A stretch of 64,000 nucleotides of DNA from positions 13,573,501-13,637,500 of the forward strand of contig NC_073354.2 of assembly GCF_027580225.2 (NCBI RefSeq). The letters run 5' to 3'. Both the position numbers and the translations under genes were made by a program. This DNA is from Misgurnus anguillicaudatus (Eukaryota; Chordata; Actinopteri; Cypriniformes; Cobitidae). Of the stretch, positions 13,101 to 25,100 are shown piece by piece. The stretch's first letter is position 1, and the number at the start of each line of letters is the position of its first letter. The notes below the pieces were generated by a model, which was not told where the DNA came from, searched no databases, and saw only the letters and a list, made by a program, of their open reading frames with translations.

Positions 13101-16100
13101 TGTACCTCTGAGGTACTCACATAAACTCTTTGCTACCAATGTGTACAATATGAACTTTTTGGTTCCAATGTATACCTCTAAGGTACTCACATAAACTTTT
13201 GGTACCAATGTGTACCTCTCATGTAGTAATTTGAACTCTTTGGTACCAATGTGTACTTCTGAGATAGTCATATGAACTATTTGGTACCAATGTGTACTTC
13301 TGAGATAGTCATATGAACTATTTGGTAACAATGTGTACTTCTGAGATAGTCATATGAACTATTTGGTACCAATGTGTACTTCTGAGGTACTCACATGAAC
13401 TCTTTGGTATCAATGTGTACCTCTGAGGTAGTCATTTGGACTCTTTGGTACCAATGTGTACCTCTGAGGTAGTCATATGAATTCTTTGGTACCAATGTAT
13501 ACCTCTGAGGTACTCACATGAACTTTTGGTACCAATGTGTACCTCTGATGTAGTCATTTGGACTCTTTGGTACCAATGTGTACCTCTGAGGTAGTCATAT
13601 GAACTCTTTGGTACCAATGTGTACCTCTGAGGTACTCACATGAACTTTTGGTACCAATGTGCACCTCTGAGGTACTCACATGAATTCTTTGATACCGATG
13701 TGTACCTCTGAGGTACTTACATGAACTCTTTAGTTGCAAAGGTGTACTTTTTAAAGGGTACCGCCGCAGTCACAGCTAAGGACCATTTTTTGACAATTTT
13801 TTTCTGACAGTGCTCTGCTGCACTGCATTTTCACTTTCGGTTGAAATTACAGATAGTCAAGGCATGGTAAACTAACTATCAATTAAGACCGAATGGTCAA
13901 ATACCTTACACAAAACAGCATGTACACTCACAACACACAGTGACTTGATTGATGATTGACTCCTTTATGTGTTTGTTTGTATCAGTGAGAGACAGGGAGG
14001 TGTATTTAGGGTGCGGGGCTTAACCCTGTCAGCGTGGCGGCTTCTGAAGGCTGTAACACAGCAGACCTGTGTAAGTGTGTATGTGGGAGAAAGAGAGCAT
14101 GTGTGTGCGCTTGTGCGACTGTGTGTGTGTATATGTGTGTGTCACAAAGCAAGCCTCAGTCAGCCTTGGCCCATAATGATGCCCTCATGGGCAGCAGGAA
14201 GGCGGAAGGGCATTAAAAGCAGCCACAGGGTAAACACAGACTCATAAAACACACACACACACAATACTGTATGTGAATGCAGCAACTGCATGTGAATGAG
14301 ACTCTTTGCCAGACTATGAACAGTGTGGGCATGTGTGTGTGTGTTTGTGTCTGGTGCATGTAGTGCAGACGTTTGTCCTATAGTCTAGTATGTGTAGTAC
14401 GTTTGTCCTGTAGTGTAGTACGTGTAGTATAGTATGTTTGTCCTGTAGTGTAGTATGTGTAGTGTAGTGATCATTATAAAATCATTTTGGTGTGAACTAG
14501 AATGGCAAACAGAATGCAGGGACTGAATGCATGTGAATTCAACATGACAATACAACATGTGTATGTTACAGAAGCCATCAATGAATAAAACATTTTTTCC
14601 AGTACAAATATTTAAAAATGCTTAAATCTACAATGGTACTTAAAAAGCAAAAAAATCTAAATTAATATCTAAAGTTAAACTAGATAAAACATCTTGGCTA
14701 AGAAAAATCTATTTAAAAAAATATTTATACTGGAAAAAATGCATTATTTTTGAAAATTGCATAAATAAAAAAATGCATAAACAGATTTAACAATATGTGA
14801 ATGGCATTCATGGCACTATTTTGCAGTCCTAGCCTTTTACCAATTCCAGAATGCACAGTTTTCTCTTTTTTTAACTCAGCATTAGCAAAATATCAATCAA
14901 TGTGATATTTTAATTGGGTTGCAGAGCTCTCGAGCCAGCAGATCAGCTACAGCACAGGACTAAAGTAACCTGGGTGAGAGATGAGTCTGGCCTGGGAAGC
15001 CAGGGGGAAGGGGGGAGTGGGGGCGCTGGGGCCAGTATGCCTGGCCTCCACCAACACACTGAGCCAATTCATATAATCAAGGCTAAAATTAGCAGGGATT
15101 GGACTCTGCTCTCCACGGGAATGGCCTTCAGACACACACAAACCCCCACATCCATACACAAATGCTCCCATTACAGATCTTATTCCGGGGAGCGCAGGGA
15201 CCCCCAGGCACCCGGGACATCTACAGTTCACTTGTGTGAGTATGTATGCATAAGGTTTGCGCGGGTTTGTTTGTGATGCCGAAATAAATACGGATGATTG
15301 CGATCTCAGGGTCGACTCTGACTCGGGCTCCAGTTTAAACCAAGCAGAGTTGGAATGGAGAAGAGTGGAAACTGATTGGCTTGATCTTCATTAGAGACAG
15401 TCTCATGTGTGGACACAAAATGTCTCACAGATGTTCCTTTATTACAAGCAGCGATCCAACCAAAAGATCTTACCAGACAAACGAGGCTATATTTATGCCA
15501 GGCTGCCTGATACAGGAGAGGATGTAGCTGTTTTTGGTGCCATGGTTTAAATTTAGTGAGTCATTTGTACTCATACACTTTTGTTATGTCTTCTGTCCAC
15601 CTGAGCTGACGCCATTTGCCAGCGTGGCATTTTCAAGATGCATGACACATGTCTTGACAGAGGAATATCCTATCTGTCTGCTTACATTGTGGACGTGAAT
15701 GCACTGATTTATTTTCACATATGAATGAGGCCTGAAACCGATCAAAGAATTTTGGAGTATATTACCTTGTTCACACTGTCAGACCAAATTCGATTTTGGT
15801 GCATATCCGATTGGAATCCAATCACATTTAGAACGTGTGAACCATAGACTGTAAAAAATATGGACGACGCCCGTTCGCTCTCTTCCATTGGTAAAAAGGC
15901 GGGGTGTCAACAATAATCGATTCGGCGGTGCATCGCAATGCGCGCATTCACGATTTAGCATCGATACAGCAAAGTGCCATAATCTATTTTGTCACTATTT
16001 ATTTTCTGGCCACGAGTGGACAATAAAGTTGTGAAGTTTCAATTACTTCCAGGGGCATAACAACAACAATCAAGATGGCTGAGGTGGAGAGAGATGACCG

Positions 16101-19100
16101 CGATAAATAGGTAAATAAAAACGCACCCTTTCCCATGGAAAGCGGACATATGGGCACATTTCGGATTCTACGAAGTTAAGGGGAAAGACTTACGCTGTGT
16201 GTAATATTCTCATCTCAGGTATATCTTGACTGATGAAAAATTTGCCTTGTTGTGTAGAATTCTCGCAATGCATCGTAGAATTGAATTGAATTGAATCGTT
16301 ACCTGGTGAATCGTAATTGAATCGAATTGTGAGGGCAGTGCCAATGCACACCCCTAGTAAAAAGTGAAGCCGTCAATGTTCCGATACGGCGCTGACATCT
16401 TGGGTTTTGAGTCTGCGCAGTAGCGATTTCGGGACCAATCCTGCGCAGTAGTGAGCAGGAAGTAAAGTCGCGAAAGCAAGGCCCAGCCTTAGCTCTCGCA
16501 GAATGCACATATCACAGCTGTTAATCATGACGTGACACCACCGTTTTTATAGCATTAAATAACTAACTAAAAACAAACTTATTTTAAAAACAAACACTTG
16601 AATTTACATCAGCGTGATAAAAACTACAGTAAATGACAGAAACCAGCTTCAGAAAAGATAATTGAAGTGTAATTAAATTGTTTAGTTGTTCTCAAGTCCC
16701 ATTGAATAACACGGGGGAGTCCCATTGAAGTCAATGGTGGGCGATCGAGACGTTTTGGCTTCACTTTTCAGGGCTTGTGCGGCCCGCTTGGTGTGAACGG
16801 CCCAAAACCACATGAAATCCGTTTTTTTTCTAATCCGTTTCAGGCTATGTCCAGAGGATATATAGCATTTCCGGAAATCCATTTCAGTCTGACCGCTCTG
16901 ATCGCATTTTTGTAGCTTTTTGGTTACGTCATGCTGTCACGTCACATAAACGCAACCCAAGCACCAACTTTGGAACAGTCTATTTCTGACTAAATGATAG
17001 GGGTGTTTAGGAAAATCTTTGTTTTGGGGAATATAGTTCTGAACAGTTGTGACACACAAAATAGACGTTTCATTGGACGCACATGAGGTGTCACGGTTAC
17101 GCGTCTGGTCGGAACCTTACTTACGGTTTTCTATTTGTTTACTGGTCTGACTAGTGGCTAAATTGAAATTTGAAACATTTCACAGTAATGTTAGCTCAGT
17201 GTCATTTTTTATACCCTTTAGCTATGAAATATGAACGAAGATAATCTACTTGTTGTTTATTTAGTTTGTTATCAGAAATAAAGTACTCTAAAATGACTTT
17301 GTTGTTATTGATCCTTAGCTGAATTTACTGGAAATTACGTGTGTTCCACGAAAGCCGTTTGTTTATGTTGTTACTGCTGAAACCGTCTATAGACAGTGAG
17401 TATGTCTAATCGGATATGCACCAAAATATATGGACTGAAAATTTGAACAACATATATGTGCTTTTTTCCAGCTTACACATCCATGGGTCATATCTGATCA
17501 CTTGAGTCACTACAAACAGGCAGTGTAACGGTACGTTCACACGGGGCGTAAGCGTTAATGCTTCCCATTCACTTTGAATGGGTGACAACATTTCTCAACT
17601 TTTCAAGCGGGAACGCGTGTGTCAGCCAATCAGATTGCCTTATACAAATAACCTAGGCAGAGCCAGCCAATTATGTTTATGGAAGACCAGAGCATGTGTT
17701 GCGGCCAATGTGATTGGCTGTTTCCACGTTTCAGCCAAGCCTTCCGTCAAGCGTTAACGCTTTTGTCCCGTGTAAATGTATCGTAAATGTGGTCTTATAA
17801 TTACAATATACTAAGCCATTTAAAACAAATAAAAAAGATCTGACCAATTCGAACTGCAGGAAATATGAAGAGCAAAATATTATTATCTTATATCTGATGC
17901 TACCGGAAATACAATAGTCTGTGGCACAAATATTTAAATCTCAATAATTCCATTATCATGTAAACAAAATAATGCAAATAATAATGCAAAATACAGTTTC
18001 TTATAAAGCGTATGGCAAGAAAAAGTTTCAAAATGGCAAAATAGATTAACTGCAACTCTGCAAGTCTTTAAGATGCCACGATTCTCACAGGACTCCATAA
18101 ATTTTAAGATGGCCACATGATAGTTAATCACATACAGAAGAGTGCGCAGAGGACAGGAAATGATGGAGGGGGTATGGAAAAAAAGATCGAGGAATGTCAC
18201 GAGCCGGATTTACACTCACGCCAAAGGACCCAGGCTCAAAGTGTCAAAGCACGTGCACTAACCGCTAGTCTATGTTCTTGAGCGCTTCTTTATTTGTTGC
18301 AGGTGCCACTAAAAGGCTCTAGCATCTCTTTGTTTTTTATGCAAACCATCTGCAAGTCCTTCATCTCTCACCTTAAGGGTTTGCTGAATGTGCTTTTTCA
18401 GATATCCAGCCTTAACCTATCATCACTGTCGTTCCGACCAAAGGTACAGAGAACCCTCGAGCACAGCCGGTCTCCCACCCCAAACACCCCCAGTCCCTTC
18501 AATGGACCTACATGTTTAGTAGAACCACATGCTATCTAAACGTGTGCGGGTAAATTAGTGTCAGTTCATTCTTGCACAGGCAATAGCAGATAGGTAGATT
18601 CCATACCCTGCAGCTTTGGCATGTGTTTTACATCAATTGCAAATCTCTTTTTCGCCCTTAACATTGCATTTTTAAAAACACCCTCTTGATCTCTGCCTTT
18701 CAGAGTGGCTTCAGTATTGTCCAGTATGAATTTTCTAAGATAAAATTATAAATAGATAAATAAAATCTATTTATTAAATAAAATTTTATATAAAATTGCA
18801 TATAGAGATGATGATCTAAATCATCTATACACCATAACCTACCTACAATGTATTATCTACAAACCATTGAAACAAAAAACAGTTACAATAAAGATACATG
18901 TCGTATATCAAGAAGTTAAGTGCACATGCAAATGCAGTGTTAACATAGCTTGTGGTTGTGGGATGACACAGAAGGATCTCGTGTGAATTTGTAACCATTT
19001 TACAAAGTAGCTATTTCCAGTGTTGGGAACGTTCACTTTCTACATGAACTTCAGTTCACAGTTCATATTTCAAAAATTTAAACTAGGTCACAGTTCCAAA

Positions 19101-22100
19101 AATGAACGAATTTATAGTTCTTTTTTCCCATATTATAATTTTTTTTAATTATTGCCATTATACCCCATATAGAACCACAGACAGCAATTATTTTAAGTTT
19201 TAACTCTGAAGCTAAATGCTTCAGATTTCATCTTCATATCCAACTTTAAATCTTATCCAACCAGGGTTTACATTAGCATTGACTGTCTTTTAATTTTTGT
19301 ATTTGCTTGCACATACCTTGAAAGGCTAGCTGGGGGCTTCAAGGGGGTCGCACACCGGGCAAGAAGCGCTGCGAGGCATCGCGTGTAGGACAACTTGCAG
19401 GTATTGCACACCGCACGTGCATGTTAAATAGCGTGAGCTTAGTCAGAGTCAATTTCAAGATCCAAAATATGCGTTAGCAGCCTATGTTAATCGTTAACAA
19501 TTTAGGACAAATATGATGATATTTAATGATAAACTATGTGAGTGGATTTCAGCAGCGTCCAGAGTAAGTGTTGTTTTGATGACACATGCAGCGTGAAACA
19601 TTGACTGGTGACGGTGTTGCCAGATTGGGTGTTTTTTACACTACACATTAAGGCCTGTTTACAGTGTGTTTTAGCCAGGTTTTTGCCTGGAAGACTATAG
19701 AAATCTGGCACCCTATTGAATGACGTTAAACTCAAAGAACGTGCCGTTCACAAGCACCAGAATGAACAAGTTCACAGTAATGTTCATCAAGCAGGAATAC
19801 AGTACGTTCAGTTCACGTTCGCCCAAAATATGAATGAGTTCATGAACTTTTGTTTAATGAACTCGTTCAGGCACAACACTGGCACAACACAGCGAAGTAT
19901 GGTTTATTTTTTTATTTTGTACAAAACTCATCGATTTGAAAAGCGCTGTGTCCCTGATTGGCCAGCTAATCTGTACGTTGGGATTGGCCTGTGATTGCAT
20001 GTTTGAAAAATTCGCTCACAATGCAATGTTAACAGGAGTTAACTTATAGGCTGTGAGTCCAGGAGGGAGGAATTATGATAATCACCAATCCCAGGAAGTA
20101 AACTGTTGCCTACAATCCATGTTTTGTTGTAGTCCATTTTGCATATTGTTAACATAATACACACCTACACACCAAAGGAAATGTAAAAACGTGAATCGGA
20201 CCATAGGTGCCCTTTAAAACCCTGCGTACTTTGCGTAGTTTGTGCATGCACCTACAGGAGAAGGTAGTATGTAGCCCAGGAGACAGACTAAACTCCAGGC
20301 TTAACCATGCCCCTAAACTCATTGGCCCTCATTTATCAAAAGTGCGTACACCAAATTTCCAGCATACACCTGGCGTACACCCAAAACCACGGTGACTTTG
20401 AGATTTATCAATATGGGCGTGCGGCATGCTCAAATCCTACGCCAGCTCAGGAGGTGGTGTACGCACGTTTTGAGTAAGGAAATGTACAGAAATAAAATCC
20501 TAACACAACAAAACGCACTGACAAACTAAAATAGTATATGATATATTATGACCCACTGTAAAAAAAAACAACAACAACATAGTAATTATAAATTAAGTTT
20601 TTTTTGCAACATGAACTTCAATGTTTAATTTGTGTGACTTTACCAAAGCATTTGATTTGTATGCATATATATTCCTTAAGTTGCGAGCCGTTTGAGGGCA
20701 GAGCACGTAAGCGGAGCGTTAAGCGGTGCGGTAATACCATCAGAGCGCCTTTTTCCGAAAATTCCGCTCGCTCAGCACCGCGCGTTGAACCCAGAACGCC
20801 CTTTGATAATTTGCTAGTTCGAGAATCTGTAAAAACGTCTAGCAATAAGTTATGGAATTTAAGCCTTATACATAAATGTAAAGTAAAAATCAAAGTTAAG
20901 ATTGGACAGGAAGAAAACATTGAAAGGGAGTGCGGAGAGACTGTAAAAGTTAGCAAATATTCATCCTGGAATCTGAAGCAGCACATTGCAAGAAAGCACA
21001 AGGATGTGCTACGAAAACATGGTAATAATGCATCAAAAGGTAAGCTAGTTACATACCATTCGATGATAAATAAATAGCTACACATGAATAGGTAAAGTAA
21101 AATGTTTGTGTTGAATGGAGCCATAAATCCGATCATGATGACATGCGGACAAAATCATGGTTGCTTTTATGCTACATTATGGACACTTCTTTTTCTTATT
21201 TAGTCTAAAGTATGGCCATAAATATAAAATTCGTTCCCAATATTCAACAGTTTGTTCCTTGGAATTAATTATTATAATATTTCGTAATTACTATTACAAT
21301 TATTATTACTTCAAATTATGAATTAGCCTAGTAAAACATGTGGATGTCGTGGAAACAAATTGTTAATTTGAATTATATCCGGAGCTCCGTATCAAACTGT
21401 ATCTAGATAACAAACTACTGTATGTAAATACAGAACAACACACTACAAAAGTTACTACATCATTTTAAAATATTATTTGAAAAAAACTTAACCGACCCAT
21501 TAAGCAGACATAGAATTTAGATGTAGACAACAGTAAATAATAATAATAATAAATAATTATTCTTCTAAATATCAATAAGCATCATTAATAATAAAAATAA
21601 TAATACAAATATTATAAATTGTCATGCAATTATTAATGTGTCTTTTATCCCACTCTTTAAACTCCCAAATAAAACAATTTTGTTTATTCCACTTCCCCGG
21701 TTTCTCTTCTTTGCCGTCTTTCGTGTGTCAATGGTTTAAAATGAGGGCGTGAGGGAAGCGGAGACTTGAATTTATATGGGCGTGTTATTCTAATGACGAT
21801 CGTTTTCAGCCGCGGCATTTATGAAGGTATTGCTTACACCTGAATATCAAAAATACGCACAGCTTCATAAATCAGGCGGTGAGAGGAGTGTAAGCATAAT
21901 CTTACGCCAACATATACGCCCGTTTCTACGCAAGAATGATAAATGAGGGCCATTGTCACTAGGATTAAAGCTAAAATTACTAAAATGCACAAAATGCATT
22001 TAATGAGATCATTCATACGAATCAACCACCTTGTAAAACAGTTACGAATTGCCATGAGACTGAGCAACTATGAAAGCTACTATGCACTTACATAATAATC

Positions 22101-25100
22101 GCAAGAGAACTTTTGTAGTTTTATAGTTGGCAAAATGCGAGTGTGTGTGTCCAAACTTTCCCTCGCATCAATGTTTTCACCCTTTCAAAGTGCCCTTGGT
22201 ATTGTTTAGTATCGCCCAAGTACTGCATGCCGTACTTGAAATGGTTTGCCATTGTATAAGGCCAACAAAAAAATCTGTCTACCTCAATTTTACCGAATCT
22301 CATTAGGGCCATTGATGTGGGCCTTTTGACTCATGCCTTTAATAAGGGGGTTTGTTGGTGACTCACAGATTTCCAAGAATTCCTTTTCCCAACTTCCTTC
22401 TCTTGTTCGGATGCACTGATGCTCAATTGTCAAATGAGGAAACCACACATATTTTCATGTACCAGCATGCGGATACAAATAGGCCCTCACCCGGATTACC
22501 CCACCACACACACAAACACAAACTTTTTCAGATACTGTTTTGCTACGGTTGCCATAGCAGCTACTGTTATCCTGCAGATGAATGGTAGAATAATGCTTTA
22601 AAGATCTGAGCTGATAACGCACAGCTTGTATGTTTTGTCTCAAGTAAGGATGACTAAAAATAGTATCTCTGACTTCCCCTTGGGCAAAGTATGGCCCGCA
22701 TGGGGTATAGGCCCTGTAATTGGTGTAATGTAAGGTACTTAAAATAAAAGGCATGTGGAGAAGAAGAGCACATTAACTTGGGTAAAAGCTAATTACCTGT
22801 TTTTTCTTGTAGAAACCCTTTTGGTCACAGTTTGGAATGCGGAAGCCTCTTGGGTTCAGCACGTTTGAGATCTTAAAACTCTTCAGAACGCTCTCCATCT
22901 CCCGACGGCACGGGCCCTGAACAAATGCATGCCACAAAAGCTGTTACAGACAATGTTTGACCTACAAACTTAATAAACGATTTGAGAAATCTCTAGTTTA
23001 CTGCCATAAAAATGGCCCACTTGGGCAGTACCCTTTCAATTACACAAGTACACCTTTCCACCTAAGTTCATGTACCTCAGAAGTACCTCAAATATATTCA
23101 TATCTGTACCTGTCCCAGTGACAGCTAGGGACATTTCTTTGACATTTTTGTTCTAACAGCGTACATTACTTACATATTCAGTTTCTCTTTTTGACTCCAG
23201 ACTGAAGTTGTGTATATCTGTATGGACCCCATTGGACGGTTCCACTTTATAGCTTTGGGACTTCTTATCTTGATCTTTTTGGATCATCATCTGTTTACTG
23301 TTGTGTTGTGAACTTTTGGGCTCTGGTGCGGTCCTCTGCCCTCCCTGCGTGTCTCTGGAAACAACGGTGGTGTGATGGACCACATCAGTTGCCACAGCGC
23401 CTGTTATCCGGGTACCATTGGAGATATGTTCCTCTCCTTCCTCATCAGGGTTATCTGAATGATGAGGATGAGAGGGGTGATAACGCTACCGATTTTCAAA
23501 ATTGACTTTTCAAACTATAAATGTATACATACAGTCTAGATGACCTAGTAAAACACACGTATGACTAGTCAAATGGTTCACTGTGATCTTTAGTATCCTT
23601 TGGGATTTGACAGTTTTGTATCAAGGATTTTATTTGTATAAATGCATTTTAGAATTACAACAAAATGAATTGCATTAACCTATAAATCCAAAAATAGGCT
23701 TTTTACCTTGTGTGTTAAGGCACATTTGAAATAAGGCAGCAAAGAAGAAAGAGATATGGGGGGAGTGAAAGAGTGAGAGTATTTATAGTGCCCAAGTTAG
23801 AATCATTAGAGACAGGACAAGACCACCTGACCCGAAACCCAGAAACCAAATACGGCAGCAGGACGAAGCATTCGCCTGCTTCCACTAACATGGTCCAGTA
23901 TATTAGTCTGACCAGCAAACATTACATGCTTTCCTCTCGGTACTTAGTTAAGACTTTTCTGATAATGCACATAAAACCTATTCAATGGAAACATTGGTGT
24001 GTATTTAGTGTAAATGGTCTCGTGCTGGGTTTGCTTTGTACAAATATGGTCCCTAGCTGTCACTGGGGCAGTACCCTCTTAAAAAGTACATCTTTGCACC
24101 TGAAGACTTCATGTTAGTTAAGTGCATTGTACTGCAAAGGTACATATTGGTACATACATCTGTACCTAAATGGTACATACTAGGACTTTTTTAAAGGGTA
24201 CTGCCCAAGTGACAGCTAGGGACCATTTTTGACCAGTTATTTTATTAGGAAATACATTGCAGGTGTCATCTTATGGATACCACCTATTAAATATGCTCAA
24301 ACATAGTAATGCTTCATACATTTGGCGAAATGCGAAGGCTTGAAACACAATGTCCCAAGCTGCACTCTAATCTCTTTTCACTAACCACATTGTAGTTTCC
24401 CAAATCCAAGCAAATGCAGCCGAACAACATTAAATGGTCCGATGAGAAATGCATTTGTCAGCTTCAACAAATGCCTGGTAAGAAGGGAGGGAGAAGATGA
24501 ATTATGGTATTCTTTAAACATGCTGTCCTTTTGGGGGTTTTACAGCGCTTGTCTGTAAAATAAATATCCACTCTCCGGCAGTACATAACAAACCAGAGCT
24601 CTCGCAGGAATGAGAGACCAATAAACAGCTGGAGCACAAGAGAAGATATTTAGAGAAACAGAAACAAAACAGGCCATTAAAGATGGAAAACGATTGACAA
24701 AAACAGGAAGAGAGATTAAGTATTTGTAAAGCTAAATTTTTCAAAAGAACTTGTTGCTGGGTTGCCTAAAGGGTTTAATTTTTTTATATTGGCATAACCA
24801 ATGCCATGAGTTTGGGGGCAAAACTGTCAACCAAGGCAGAAGGAGAGTGTCCCCAGAGCACATATGTGAAGTTTTACCTTAAAATACCCCACATATAATT
24901 TATTATTGCATGTTAAAATTGCCACTTTGTAGGTGTGTGCAAAAATGTGCCATTTTGGGTGTGTCCTTTTAAATGCAAATGAGCGGTTTGTTGCAATTGA
25001 AACTCAATTGTGCTGTGAATTATTTTCTCTCTCTCCTTTTCTCTGCACTAAATGGCAGTGATGTGATTGGATAGTGCATATTAAGGGGTGGTATTATTAT

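Larger units (their letters stand above)
11770..13790. mobile_element. GTACC-type MITE family member expanded by an internal minisatellite
   Basis: The outer ends resemble the short MITEs at 4688 and 24044: TGTCCCTAGCTTTCACTGGG on the left and CAGTCACAGCTAAGGACCAT on the right. The copies elsewhere are 130-190 bp. This one is about 2 kb because of a separate insertion (11800-12104) and the tandem array at 12165-13740. Confidence 0.75.

Noticed and set aside
12448..13739. Several minus-strand frames with EVHIGTK / YLRGTHWYQ repeats that look like a repeat protein
   Set aside because: They follow the minisatellite unit, change frame with unit length (40, 41 or 42 bp) and have stops; no start or conserved flank.
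12165..13740. CRISPR-like repeat array
   Set aside because: There are no unique spacers between repeats; it is a head-to-tail minisatellite in a vertebrate intron.
14914..15276. GC-rich segment with frames on both strands, considered as an extra exon
   Set aside because: The igfbp3 coding sequence is complete without it and no splice-flanked similarity is visible.
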